A model generated the notes under the pieces. The model was given only the letters and a program-made list of their open reading frames with translations, made no database searches and was not told the origin of the DNA. Both the position numbers and the translations under genes were made by a program. DNA of 64,000 bases from Bacterioplanes sanyensis (GTDB lineage Bacteria; Pseudomonadota; Gammaproteobacteria; Pseudomonadales; Oceanobacteraceae), in the NCBI RefSeq assembly GCF_014652515.1, contig NZ_BMYY01000009.1, positions 62,001-126,000 on the forward strand, given 5' to 3'. This document shows, piece by piece, positions 48,721 to 57,486 of the stretch (positions are counted from its first letter, which is position 1; each line of letters opens with the position of its first letter).

Positions 48721-50142
48721 GTGTCCCAGTTAAAGAAAGTGCTGATTGCCAACCGCGGCGAAATCGCGGTGCGCATTGTGCGCGCCTGTGCCGAAATGGG
48801 CATTCGCTCGGTGGCCATCTATACCGAACCTGACCGCTACGCGCTGCACGTTAAGCGCGCCGACGAAGCCTACTCCTTGGGCGAAGACCCGATTCAGGGC
48901 TATCTCGACCCAGCTGCAATCGTTAACCTGGCCGCGCAAACCGGTTGCGATGCCATTCACCCCGGTTATGGCTTTTTATCTGAGAACTCGCGCTTTGCGT
49001 ATTTGTGCGAGCAAAAAGGCATTAAATTTATTGGCCCTAAATCCTCCGTGATTGAGCGCATGGGCGATAAAACCGCCGCTCGCGACAGCATGCGCGCCGC
49101 CGGTGTGCCGGTCACGCCGGGCTCCGATGGCAATTTGGCGTCGATAGAGGACGCCAAACAAGTAGCGGCGCAGATCGGTTATCCGGTGATGATCAAAGCC
49201 ACCTCAGGCGGTGGCGGTCGCGGCATTCGCCGAGTGGATAACGAACAAGAGCTGGAGCAGCAGTTTCCACGGGTAATTTCCGAGGCCACCAAAGCCTTTG
49301 GCAGTGCCGATGTGTTTTTAGAAAAATGCATCATTAACCCGCGCCATATCGAGGTGCAGATTCTGGCCGACAGCCAGGGCAATGTGGTGCATTTATACGA
49401 ACGCGATTGCTCTATTCAGCGGCGCAACCAAAAGCTGATCGAAATTGCGCCCAGCCCACAATTAACCCCAGAGCAGCGCGAATACATAGGCGGCCTGGCC
49501 GTTAAAGCCGCCGAGGCCGTCGGTTATGAAAATGCGGGCACGGTGGAGTTTTTGCTCACCGGCAACGAAGTGTATTTCATGGAAATGAATACCCGCGTGC
49601 AGGTGGAGCACACCATTACCGAGCAAATCACCGGCGTTGATATTGTACGTGAGCAATTACGTGTGGCGGCGGGCTTGCCGCTCAGTTATCGCCAGCAAGA
49701 CATCAGCTACCGTGGTTTTGCGCTGCAATTTCGCATTAATGCCGAAGATCCACAAAACGATTTTCTACCCAGCTTTGGCCGTGTTTCGCATTATTACGCC
49801 CCCGGCGGCCCTGGCGTGCGCGTCGATACCGCCATTTACACCGGCTATGACATTCCGCCGTATTACGACTCCATGTGTTTAAAGCTGGTGGTGTGGGCTT
49901 TGACCTGGGAAGAAGTGATCGCTCGCGGTGAACGCGCCCTAGACGACATGCGCTTGCAGGGCATTCGCACCACCGCGCCTTATTATCGCCAGATTCTCGG
50001 CAATGAAGATTTTCGCAGTGGTTTGTTCGATACCAGCTTTGTGCCCAGCCATCCAGAGCTTTTGAGTTATTCCAATAAACGTCAACCCGGTGATATTGCA
50101 CTGGCCATTGCCGCTGCCGTGGCAGCCCACGCCGGTTGGTAA
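48721..50142 (+). CDS. pycA: Pyruvate carboxylase subunit A (biotin carboxylase)
   Basis: A 473-residue biotin carboxylase that carboxylates the biotin on subunit B using ATP and bicarbonate. The N-terminal KKVLIANRGEIAVRIVRACAEMG, the ATP-grasp Gly loop KATSGGGGRGIRRV and the EMNTRVQVEHTITE block are complete. The pairing with an OadA/PycB-type subunit and divergent LysR gene marks it as the pyruvate carboxylase subunit, not AccC of fatty-acid synthesis. The GTG at 48721 is preceded by TGGAGG; the frame is open upstream to 48583, but that part lies in the promoter region. Confidence 0.93.
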   Translation: MSQLKKVLIANRGEIAVRIVRACAEMGIRSVAIYTEPDRYALHVKRADEAYSLGEDPIQGYLDPAAIVNLAAQTGCDAIHPGYGFLSENSRFAYLCEQKGIKFIGPKSSVIERMGDKTAARDSMRAAGVPVTPGSDGNLASIEDAKQVAAQIGYPVMIKATSGGGGRGIRRVDNEQELEQQFPRVISEATKAFGSADVFLEKCIINPRHIEVQILADSQGNVVHLYERDCSIQRRNQKLIEIAPSPQLTPEQREYIGGLAVKAAEAVGYENAGTVEFLLTGNEVYFMEMNTRVQVEHTITEQITGVDIVREQLRVAAGLPLSYRQQDISYRGFALQFRINAEDPQNDFLPSFGRVSHYYAPGGPGVRVDTAIYTGYDIPPYYDSMCLKLVVWALTWEEVIARGERALDDMRLQGIRTTAPYYRQILGNEDFRSGLFDTSFVPSHPELLSYSNKRQPGDIALAIAAAVAAHAGW

Positions 50143-50156
50143 TCAGGAGAGAGAAG

Positions 50157-51962
50157 ATGAGTGTGAAAAATAAGCCGATCGAAGTCACAGATTTGATTCT
50201 GCGCGATGCGCACCAGTCTCTGATTGCCACCCGCATGCGCACCGAAGACATGCTGCCCATTTGCGAAAAGCTCGACCGTGTTGGTTATTGGTCACTGGAA
50301 GCCTGGGGCGGCGCGACCTTTGATGCCTGCGTGCGCTATTTAAAAGAAGACCCGTGGGAGCGCTTGCGCCAACTGCGTGCCGCACTGCCGAATACGCGCT
50401 TGCAAATGTTATTGCGTGGTCAAAATTTGCTGGGTTATCGCCACTACGCTGACGACGTGGTGAAGGCTTTTGTGCATAAAGCGGCTGAAAATGGCATCGA
50501 TGTTTTCCGGGTGTTCGATGCGCTGAATGATTTGCGCAACCTCGAAGTGGCGATGAAAGCGGTAAAAGACGCCGGCAAACACGCCCAGGGCACCATTTGC
50601 TACACCACCAGCCCGGTGCACACCACTGAAATGTATATTCAGCAAGCGAAAGACTTGCGCGATATGGGCGCCGACTCCCTGACCATTAAAGACATGGCCG
50701 GTTTGCTGACGCCGTTTGCGTCTTACGACATTGTCAAAGCCATTAAAGGCGCGGTGGATTTGCCCTTGGTGATTCACAGCCACGCCACAGCCGGCTTGGG
50801 TGGCTTATGCCAAATGAAAGCGGTCGAAGCGGGTGCTGATCGCATTGATACTGCGATTTCTGCTTTTGCTGGTGGCACCAGCCATGCCTCCACGGAATCT
50901 TTGGTGGCGGCGTTTCGGGATACGCCCTTTGATACCGGGCTGGATTTAGAGCTGCTGAGCGAAATTGCCGATTATTTTCGCGAGGTGCGCAAAAAATACC
51001 ACCAGTTCGAAAGCGAGTTCACTCGCGAAGACGTATCGGTGCAGATTAATCAGGTGCCGGGCGGCATGATGTCCAACCTGGCCAATCAATTAAAAGAGCA
51101 AAATGCCCTTGATCGAATTCGCGAAGTATTTGATGAAATTCCCCGTGTGCGCAAAGACTTGGGCTATCCGCCTTTGGTGACACCAACATCGCAAATTGTT
51201 GGTACTCAGGCGGTGTATAACGTGCTCTCCGGTGAGCGCTATAAAACCATTACCAACGAGGTGAAGCGCTATTTAAAAGGCGGTTATGGCAAGCCTCCGG
51301 CCGAGGTAGACGCTGCTTTGCAGAAAAAAGCCATTGGCAATGAGCCTTATTCCGATGCGCGCCCAGCCGACGCCCTAAGCCCAGAGCTGGATAAATTACG
51401 CCAAGAAATTGGCGAGCTGGCCACCAGTGAAGAGGACGTGCTGACCTATGCCATGTTCCCTGATTTAGGCCGCGACTTTTTGCAGCAGCGCGCCGATGGC
51501 ACCTTGCAACCTGAACCGCTGGAGCCAGCTCCCGCAGCAGGCGGCCGACCAGTCGATGCCATTTCTACCGAGTTTTTGGTGGACGTGCACGGCGAGCAAT
51601 ACGAAATTGCCATTACCGGTGCTGGCACCACGCAAAGCGGCAAACGCAAACTGTATTTGTCGCTGGATGGTATGCCAGAAGAGGTCACGGTGGAATCCCT
51701 CAACGAATACGTGGCCGAAGGTGCCAGCGGGCGCAAACGCGCCTCTGAGCCTGGCCACGTGACGGCTGCCATGCCCGGCAATATTGTCGATGTGCTGGTG
51801 GCCGTGGGTGACAATGTTAGCGCTGGCCAAGCGGTATTGATTACCGAAGCGATGAAAATGGAAACCGAAGTGCACGCCAACATCGACGGCAAAGTCATCG
51901 CTGTGTATGTGGAAAAAGGCGATCGCGTCACTCCGGGCGAGGTGCTGGTCGAAATCGAGTGA
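50157..51962 (+). CDS. pycB: Pyruvate carboxylase subunit B (carboxyltransferase plus biotin carrier)
   Basis: A 601-residue protein that transfers the carboxyl group to pyruvate to make oxaloacetate, feeding the TCA cycle. The DRE-TIM-type carboxyltransferase domain begins LILRDAHQSLIATRMRTEDMLP. The metal site HSHATAG and the carbamylated Lys in LTIKDMAGLLTP are visible. A conserved carboxylase domain, then an Ala/Pro linker, lead to a biotinyl domain with the target Lys in EAMKMETE (about residue 566). The ATG at 50157 follows AGGAGAGAGAAG, 14 bases after pycA. The related oxaloacetate decarboxylase alpha subunit would need membrane partners, which are absent here. Confidence 0.92.
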   Translation: MSVKNKPIEVTDLILRDAHQSLIATRMRTEDMLPICEKLDRVGYWSLEAWGGATFDACVRYLKEDPWERLRQLRAALPNTRLQMLLRGQNLLGYRHYADDVVKAFVHKAAENGIDVFRVFDALNDLRNLEVAMKAVKDAGKHAQGTICYTTSPVHTTEMYIQQAKDLRDMGADSLTIKDMAGLLTPFASYDIVKAIKGAVDLPLVIHSHATAGLGGLCQMKAVEAGADRIDTAISAFAGGTSHASTESLVAAFRDTPFDTGLDLELLSEIADYFREVRKKYHQFESEFTREDVSVQINQVPGGMMSNLANQLKEQNALDRIREVFDEIPRVRKDLGYPPLVTPTSQIVGTQAVYNVLSGERYKTITNEVKRYLKGGYGKPPAEVDAALQKKAIGNEPYSDARPADALSPELDKLRQEIGELATSEEDVLTYAMFPDLGRDFLQQRADGTLQPEPLEPAPAAGGRPVDAISTEFLVDVHGEQYEIAITGAGTTQSGKRKLYLSLDGMPEEVTVESLNEYVAEGASGRKRASEPGHVTAAMPGNIVDVLVAVGDNVSAGQAVLITEAMKMETEVHANIDGKVIAVYVEKGDRVTPGEVLVEIE

Positions 51963-51992
51963 GGTTTTGGGCATTCCATAATTGACCCATCA

Positions 51993-52016
51993 AGGGAGCT
52001 GCGGCTCCCTGTTTTG
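51993..52016 (+). terminator. Intrinsic terminator after pycB
   Basis: A 7-bp stem AGGGAGC / GCTCCCT with a TGCG loop followed by GTTTTG, 30 bases after the pycB stop codon. Confidence 0.75.
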
Positions 52017-52149
52017 TAGGTGGGGCGCTGTGGGCCAGGGTTGCTGAAACTAGGGCACAGTTGTTAGTCGCCATTGAGCACAGTCATGGTAGGGCTGAAC
52101 GCTGTTTTCGCGTATTCTGGTCATAACATCAGCGCAAGAGGGCAGTCAT

Positions 52150-52836
52150 TTGGAACGGGTTATTCGCGGCGTCATGCACTTTCGCCAGGACGTCTATCCA
52201 CAAAACAAGGATTTGTTCGGCACCCTGGCAGAGGGGCAGCACCCTAACGTATTGTTTATTACCTGCTCTGACTCACGCATCGACCCCAACATGCTGACGG
52301 GCTCAGCACCTGGGCGATTATTTATTTGCCGCAATGCTGGCAATATTATCCCGCCGCACAGCAACGAAACCGGTGGCATGACGGCGTCCATTGAATACGC
52401 CGTGGCGGTATTGGGTGTGCGTCATATTATTATTTGCGGCCATACCGATTGTGGTGCAGTCAAAGGCGCGCTGGATATGGCATCGGTAGAAGGCCTGCCG
52501 CATGTCAAAGAATGGCTCAGCCATACTCGTTCAGCGATGGAAATTGTGCGCGAGCGCCATCAGCTGCCCGCAGGCAGACGCATCGACGATTGCCACCTAG
52601 ACGAAGCCATTGAAGAAAATGTGCTGCAGCAGGTGCAGCATATTAAAACTCACCCCATTGTCGCGGCTAAATTAGCCACGCAAAAAATTCAACTGCACGG
52701 TTGGGTGTATCACATTGATTCGGGCGAAATACGCTGCTGCGGTCATAACAGCAACGAATTTCAAAAGTTCGACGAGTACTACGCCGAGGCGTTGCAAGCG
52801 TTAGCGCAAGAAGACGCTGAGCAATCGTCTGAGTAG
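52150..52836 (+). CDS. Beta-class carbonic anhydrase
   Basis: A 228-residue zinc enzyme that interconverts CO2 and bicarbonate. Zinc ligands are in TCSDSRIDP (Cys about 39 with the Asp/Arg dyad) and in GHTDCGAVKG (His and Cys near 98-101). The start is a TTG at 52150 with AAGAGGG upstream. Bicarbonate is the substrate of the pyruvate carboxylase encoded just before it, so the neighbourhood makes metabolic sense. The terminator between them suggests separate transcription. Confidence 0.93.
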   Translation: MERVIRGVMHFRQDVYPQNKDLFGTLAEGQHPNVLFITCSDSRIDPNMLTGSAPGRLFICRNAGNIIPPHSNETGGMTASIEYAVAVLGVRHIIICGHTDCGAVKGALDMASVEGLPHVKEWLSHTRSAMEIVRERHQLPAGRRIDDCHLDEAIEENVLQQVQHIKTHPIVAAKLATQKIQLHGWVYHIDSGEIRCCGHNSNEFQKFDEYYAEALQALAQEDAEQSSE

Positions 52837-52837
52837 A

Positions 52838-53299
52838 TTATTCTTGGTGCAGTGTCATTTGCATTAAGCAGGGCTTAAACCCTGCTTTTTCATAAGCGCG
52901 AATGGCGGCCTCATTGCCTGCGTATACATCTAAATGAAAGTCGCTCACCCCACGTTCTTGCGCCCAAGTTATTAAGTTTTGCATCAGTTGCTGATTGATG
53001 CCTTGGCCGCGAAAGTCTTCCGCCACATACATAAAACCCAAATAGCCATGCTGGCGGTAAGTTAGTGCCGGCTTGGTAGCGCGTATTTGCACATAGCCAG
53101 TGGCAATGATTTGATCTGCGTGCACTGCGACCAATAGCAGACTGTCGTCCTGTGCGATTAACGCTGGTAAATCATAGTACCAAGCGCCAGAGTGCTTGAT
53201 TTGAGGGTTAAATGGCCGCTCAGCTTCCACTACGGCTTGCTCAAGCTGCAATAAGGCTGGAATATCGTTTAGGGTAGCGGGGCGAAATATGAGGTTCAT
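52838..53299 (-). CDS. GNAT-family N-acetyltransferase
   Basis: A 153-residue acetyltransferase. The acetyl-CoA loop is YLGFMYVAEDFRGQGINQQLMQNLITWA, followed by SDFHLDVYAGNEAAIRAYEKAGF, a standard GNAT motif B. The start at 53299 is chosen over an in-frame codon 63 bases upstream. It converges on the carbonic anhydrase gene with a one-base gap. The acceptor substrate is unknown. Confidence 0.85.
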   Translation of the reverse strand: MNLIFRPATLNDIPALLQLEQAVVEAERPFNPQIKHSGAWYYDLPALIAQDDSLLLVAVHADQIIATGYVQIRATKPALTYRQHGYLGFMYVAEDFRGQGINQQLMQNLITWAQERGVSDFHLDVYAGNEAAIRAYEKAGFKPCLMQMTLHQE

Positions 53300-53594
53300 A
53301 GTGACTCGGTGATGCTGGCTTCTGCTGGTGACAAGAGTACCGAGAAGTGGAGGAAGTGTCATGGGGAATACGGCCAGATTTTAAACCGTGCCTGCCAATA
53401 CTCTATAAGAATGTGTAAACTATAGCTCGTTGCGGCTGCCTTAGCACCAACTGCTTAGTAACGCCGTTTGCTTCAAACGAATAGTGGCGACTTAGGCGTG
53501 GTATAGCTGCCTCTACTCCGTGCTGAGCAAGCTTACAATGCTATTTTTGTAGTCAAATCTATAGTCTGTACTTTCATAAAAAAGGAAAAATAAA

Positions 53595-54062
53595 GTGAAA
53601 AAATTAGTGCTTATATTCTTTGCTCTTGTTCTAAGCACGAGTAACAGCTACGCAAGCGACTCTGATGTAGATGAGATGTTTGATGTTATGCATATGGAAG
53701 CACAGATGAATGGTGGCTTTGAGGCGATGCTTCCAGTAATAGATGAAATGGCAGCTCAATTTAATCTGGATGATGCAGCAAAGCAAGAGCTAAGAGGCAT
53801 ATACCGAGTCTGGTTTGATAAAGATATGGACCGCGCCATGATGATGCGAGAAATGAAAGAGCTATATGCCGCGGAGTTTTCAAAGGAAGAAATAGAAGCA
53901 ATAACCCAATTTTATCAAACCGAAGTTGGTCAGAAATTTATGAAGAAAGGACCTCAGTTGATGCAGTTGGGCGCTCAGATAGGGATAGCCGAAGCTAAGC
54001 GCAAAGAGCCCAAGCTGCTAGAGCGACTAAAACCATTTTTTGATAAGCATAATATTAAATGA
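53595..54062 (+). CDS. DUF2059-type exported protein
   Basis: A 155-residue protein with a 20-residue signal peptide (ending SYA). Its helical body is rich in Glu, Met and Lys. The block FSKEEIEAITQFYQTEVGQKFMKKGPQLMQ is the hallmark of DUF2059, a periplasmic family of unknown function. The GTG start at 53595 has AAAGGAAAAATAAA before it. The gene is A+T-richer than those to its left and marks the beginning of the orphan-gene pocket. Confidence 0.82.
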   Translation: MKKLVLIFFALVLSTSNSYASDSDVDEMFDVMHMEAQMNGGFEAMLPVIDEMAAQFNLDDAAKQELRGIYRVWFDKDMDRAMMMREMKELYAAEFSKEEIEAITQFYQTEVGQKFMKKGPQLMQLGAQIGIAEAKRKEPKLLERLKPFFDKHNIK

Positions 54063-54767
54063 TTTTTTAGTTTGTGATTTTGTCGGTATAAAAGCATTGC
54101 TATCCCGTTTTTAGCCAGGGTCAGAGTTTAAACTCTGACCCCAAAATTTTATTTTCTGGGTCTCTACCTAACCCCGGACAGGCGGCTAAAAGCGCCATTG
54201 AAGCAGCAGCTGCCAGGTAGAGGACGAGCAATAGTCGCTCCCGACAAGCACAGCTTATAAACCCTAAATAAGCGATTGGCTCGCACTCGCGCACGAGCGC
54301 CTTTTAACGCAGCGCAACTAACGTAGATGAATTTCAGCCTGCTTTGCGTTACGTGGGGCGTGCTCCCTCTTTGCCAATGCTATGGCCGTAACAATGCGAA
54401 CAGTCTGTATCTTGGCAAGATATTAGCCCTTATGGGCATAGCTATAGCCAACTGCGACGGTCTGCTAAGGCGCGGAAAGCCAAGGTCCGCAAGCGAGCAA
54501 GCAGCCAAGAAGCGGTTAGAGACGCAATGTAAAGAGGTGTTACTTGTGCAACCAGTGTATTTCCGAGGATGATAAAAAAGCTGGCATGCTTTCCAGTCAG
54601 CTTGCCTGTTTTACCCCAAGGTGGTAGCTTTAATTCCCGATAAATCAGTGAGTTAGTCTTTAAGCGCTTGGGCTTTGAGGCAGAGATAGCTCGAATGGTT
54701 CATGCATGCACATGAGCAATTTTTTATAGGCTCCGTAAGTTAAAGCTACGTAGAATGGAATAATGTT
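54063..54767. other. 705-bp spacer with palindrome and probable mobile-element debris
   Basis: I see no convincing gene. It holds a 24-base perfect palindrome (54118-54141) and stretches with short inverted words. One plus-strand frame (54327-54572) has no start signal or domain. The composition swings between G+C-rich and A+T-rich blocks, as in remnants of several insertions. Confidence 0.5.
54118..54141. repeat. Perfect 24-base palindrome, GGGTCAGAGTTT half-site
   Basis: The half-site GGGTCAGAGTTT is followed directly by its exact complement. GGTCAGAGT-type palindromes of this kind are, as I recall, common beside IS200-like/REP-associated transposase genes in gammaproteobacteria. No such transposase is present here, so this would be a solo relic. 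It could also work as a terminator for the DUF2059 gene, although no T-run follows. Confidence 0.65.
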
Positions 54768-55202
54768 ATGGACACGGTTAAGGACGATTATCAAAAGCCA
54801 GTGCAAGAGGTATACGAAAGTCTTCCTACGGAAACAAAGGAATGGGTTGATAAACAAGTTGTTAAGGTATGGGTGTATTTTGGCGTTTGGTGTATTTTTT
54901 TATTAACCGCATCGGTTGTTCTTGGCTGCTTTATCTTGAGCGAAATTGTTGATGATCCTATTGAAAAAAGAATTCAAAGATCTGGATCTATTATTCCATT
55001 TGTAGTGGTTCTAGGTGAGGCGCTCTTTATCGGTAAAATTAACAAGCTTGCAAGTGTTATACATCCAGCGCAACTCACCTGTGAGATATATATGCAACGG
55101 CGGTTTAAAATTCTAGTAAATGGCAGTTTAATTCTTACATTTATAATTATGGCTGTAGGTTCTATTTTATCTGGTTATGGTGATTTGTTATTTCGCCTAT
55201 AA
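54768..55202 (+). CDS. Hypothetical three-helix membrane protein
   Basis: A 144-residue protein that I do not recognise. A cytoplasmic N-terminus of about 27 charged residues is followed by hydrophobic segments at about 28-52, 72-90 and 112-138. A-T-rich codons dominate. The ATG at 54768 has no strong Shine-Dalgarno (GGAATAATGTT). It is the first of four consecutive plus-strand orphan genes. Confidence 0.65.
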   Translation: MDTVKDDYQKPVQEVYESLPTETKEWVDKQVVKVWVYFGVWCIFLLTASVVLGCFILSEIVDDPIEKRIQRSGSIIPFVVVLGEALFIGKINKLASVIHPAQLTCEIYMQRRFKILVNGSLILTFIIMAVGSILSGYGDLLFRL

Positions 55203-55297
55203 TAAGGCCAAGTACAGCGCATGCAATAAGTTCCGTATGGACCTCGCTGCCTCTCAACCTATATTGGTGGTCTTACACGTAAAAGGAGTTGCTTTGC

Positions 55298-55822
55298 ATG
55301 TATGTGAAATTTGAGAACGATTATGCAGACCGTGAACTTCAGTTGCTCGCAGAGCTACTGAGCATCCTTGATGAGAAACTAGCCGAGGTTAGCAACCTTA
55401 TCTCCAAGTCAGTTGACCCTGAGTCAGATGGTTTGACTGATCGAGGGGAATATTTTATAGGCGTTGGTTTCTCCGTGATACAACAATACTTAACTGATAC
55501 GCTTACCTTGACTGGCATGAGTAAAAGAAAGGCTTTAGACATCGGCCCTCGCTACTCAAAGGAATTTACTTTTATTTCCGTGGTGAATGCGGCCGCCAAC
55601 TGGTGGAAGCATTCTGCCGAGTGGGTAGGGCAGGAAACAACGAGCACGCTGGCATCACGGACACAAAGAATTGTAATCGAGACAGCTGAATCGTTGGATT
55701 ACCCTCTTAGTAATGTTCTTGCTAAGCTGCTAGGTTCAAGCGAAATCATGCTCTGCGCATTGCTTCCTAATTTGGTGCTGTGGCGATCAGCCATAGATAC
55801 TGCGGTGCGTGAAAATGCATAG
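55298..55822 (+). CDS. Hypothetical soluble protein
   Basis: A 174-residue, mainly helical soluble protein with no recognised domain. A central block (GPRYSKEFTFISVVNAAANWWKHSAEW) has clustered Trp and His that could mark a ligand pocket. The ATG at 55298 is chosen because AAAGGAG lies ten bases before it; a TTG nine bases upstream is too close. It is flanked by palindromic spacers. Confidence 0.7.
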   Translation: MYVKFENDYADRELQLLAELLSILDEKLAEVSNLISKSVDPESDGLTDRGEYFIGVGFSVIQQYLTDTLTLTGMSKRKALDIGPRYSKEFTFISVVNAAANWWKHSAEWVGQETTSTLASRTQRIVIETAESLDYPLSNVLAKLLGSSEIMLCALLPNLVLWRSAIDTAVRENA

Positions 55823-55877
55823 CAATTCGCAGCAGTTTGCGGCTGATAGCCGTCAGACTCTCGTACTTTGTTCGCTG

Positions 55878-55926
55878 GAACACGAACACGGCGTGCCTTC
55901 GCCACTATAGTGCCACGTTCGTGTTC
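55878..55926. repeat. Long inverted repeat between orphan genes
   Basis: The 10-bp arms GAACACGAAC (55878-55887) and GTTCGTGTTC (55917-55926) are perfect complements, with an additional GGC/GCC pair inside. It forms a hairpin just upstream of the next gene. It does not show the GTTRRRY/RYYYAAC ends of an integron attC site. Confidence 0.65.
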
Positions 55927-55956
55927 ATTAGCTTAGCGTCATACACTGGGGGAGCT

Positions 55957-56565
55957 ATGGAACACCTTCTCAAAAGATTGGAATCAGAGTTCGACGAGAT
56001 GGAAGGTTGGGTACGGATAATCGATGCGAGTTGGTATGCGGATGACCTGTGCCTAAATCTATCGATATCTACGCACGAAGATTCACAGCCTGAGATCTGG
56101 AAGGTGTCCTGTGCTGGAGTTGTCGAGGAGTGCATTGTCTCGGTTTATGAAGAGACACTTTCCGTTAGCGAGGAGTCGCCACTTCTTATGCCCTATAGGG
56201 AAATCGAAGTGGACCTCATGTTTTCTGAAAATCATTGTGATCCCACATGCCTTTTGGGAATACTATTGAGTAGCTGTATTGAGGTATTCGGCAGGGCAGA
56301 ATATTTGCCTCGGTTTTCAAATCAATACCCTACGGTTTATGGTATCGTTGCTTCTAAGTATGGGGTGCTGGGTCGCTTTCCTAGGCCATTGGCGGACAGG
56401 GTTCTACAGGCACTTAAAGAACAGCCAATCCGAATAAATTCGCTTGCGGTTAGCGTTCCCAAACAGTGGACTGGTACAGAGTTTGTGGCCTATCCCCCGC
56501 TGAAAGTGCTCGAAGTAGGAGCTTCATACGTTATTGGAGAGCACTTCAATGCAGAGCGCGTTTAA
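55957..56565 (+). CDS. Hypothetical acidic protein
   Basis: A 202-residue soluble protein that I do not recognise. It is rich in Glu, Ser and hydrophobic beta-forming residues and has no signal peptide or catalytic motif. The ATG at 55957 is supported by a strong GGGGGAG site; the frame runs open to 55837 through the hairpin region. It is the third member of the orphan-gene series. Confidence 0.7.
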   Translation: MEHLLKRLESEFDEMEGWVRIIDASWYADDLCLNLSISTHEDSQPEIWKVSCAGVVEECIVSVYEETLSVSEESPLLMPYREIEVDLMFSENHCDPTCLLGILLSSCIEVFGRAEYLPRFSNQYPTVYGIVASKYGVLGRFPRPLADRVLQALKEQPIRINSLAVSVPKQWTGTEFVAYPPLKVLEVGASYVIGEHFNAERV

Positions 56566-56570
56566 TCAAT

Positions 56571-56636
56571 CCAAACATGGCCAAAGATTTTTCGTTTTGG
56601 TTTGGCCCCTATTGCATAGCCGCGTTTGGTTGCGGC
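56571..56636. repeat. Palindromic spacer with two short hairpins
   Basis: CCAAAC (56571-56576) pairs with GTTTGG (56600-56605) within a GGCC-flanked imperfect palindrome. GCCGC (56619-56623) pairs with GCGGC (56632-56636). They fill the gap between two orphan genes. Confidence 0.45.
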
Positions 56637-56652
56637 GTACAGGTAGAAATAA

Positions 56653-57243
56653 ATGAAAATAATTTACGTAGTATCACATACAGAATCCGAGCATCATCTT
56701 AGTGATCTAGTCGGTGGTTGGTATGACTCAGAGTTAACTGAAAAAGGCGTCGCAGATGAAAATGCTATTGCCGAATTTTTAAACTCAGAAGCGAAGGTTG
56801 AGGCCATTATTTCATCTGATTTAAAACGAGCTAGATCAACTGCAGAATGCATCGCAAGAGTTCTAAATGCACCTGTTACAGTAAATGCTGCGCTAAGAGA
56901 AATGAGTTTCGGAGACGCAGAGGGTAAAGAGCAGTCCTGGCTTAATGAGAGGATAAAACCAGAAGACGGTGACAATCGGCTTGATCACCGTATTGTGTCT
57001 GGTGCTGAAACCAAGAGAGAATTTGCAGGCAGGATCTATCAGTACTTAGACAGTATTGAACTGCCTGATTGCGCAGTTATTTCGACACATTCTTTTGCAG
57101 CCACTTACGTCATTGCATGGTGGATTGGGATGCCGCTTGAATCAGTCGGGTATGTGAATTTTGGTGTTAAGCCAGGAAAAATTACTAAATTGGTCGAAGA
57201 TGATTTCTTTAAAAATCGAGCAGTTGCATACCTCAATCAGTGA
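56653..57243 (+). CDS. Histidine phosphatase (phosphoglycerate-mutase) superfamily protein with altered RHG motif
   Basis: A 196-residue member of the histidine-phosphatase superfamily. The fold markers are clear: VGGWYDSELTEKGVADE, SSDLKRARSTAECIA, an acidic REMSFGDAEGKE and the second catalytic His in VISTHSFAATYV. The N-terminal catalytic motif, normally RHG, reads SHT (VVSHTESEHH). The phosphorylated His is kept, but the phosphate-binding Arg is replaced by Ser. Activity may therefore be changed. It is the last gene in the A+T-rich pocket. The ATG has an AGGTAGAAATAA leader. Confidence 0.82.
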   Translation: MKIIYVVSHTESEHHLSDLVGGWYDSELTEKGVADENAIAEFLNSEAKVEAIISSDLKRARSTAECIARVLNAPVTVNAALREMSFGDAEGKEQSWLNERIKPEDGDNRLDHRIVSGAETKREFAGRIYQYLDSIELPDCAVISTHSFAATYVIAWWIGMPLESVGYVNFGVKPGKITKLVEDDFFKNRAVAYLNQ

Positions 57244-57486
57244 CTAACATTCAAGCCAAATACTCTTCTAAGCTCTTCACTTGAGTGGCTAAGGTCTCAC
57301 TTTTGTGTCCAAGTCTTCGCGTCTTGGCGGGCCTCCCGCTCAGCAGGAGGTATAAGGTCATTCAGCGAGAATAGGGTGTACAAACATAACCCACCCGCAA
57401 CTTCTCACCTGTTAAGGTAAATACCGAGGTTGTGGGACTGATTTTTATATTTCTCTGAGGCCAATAAACCTACCGACTTAGTGTAT

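Noticed and set aside
54327-54572. Plus-strand open frame of 81 codons
   Set aside because: No start signal or recognisable protein features; it lies in mixed-composition spacer that looks like element debris.
53400-57480. Chromosomal integron cassette array
   Set aside because: The gene spacing fits, but I found no attC-type GTTRRRY/RYYYAAC ends at the palindromes and no integrase.
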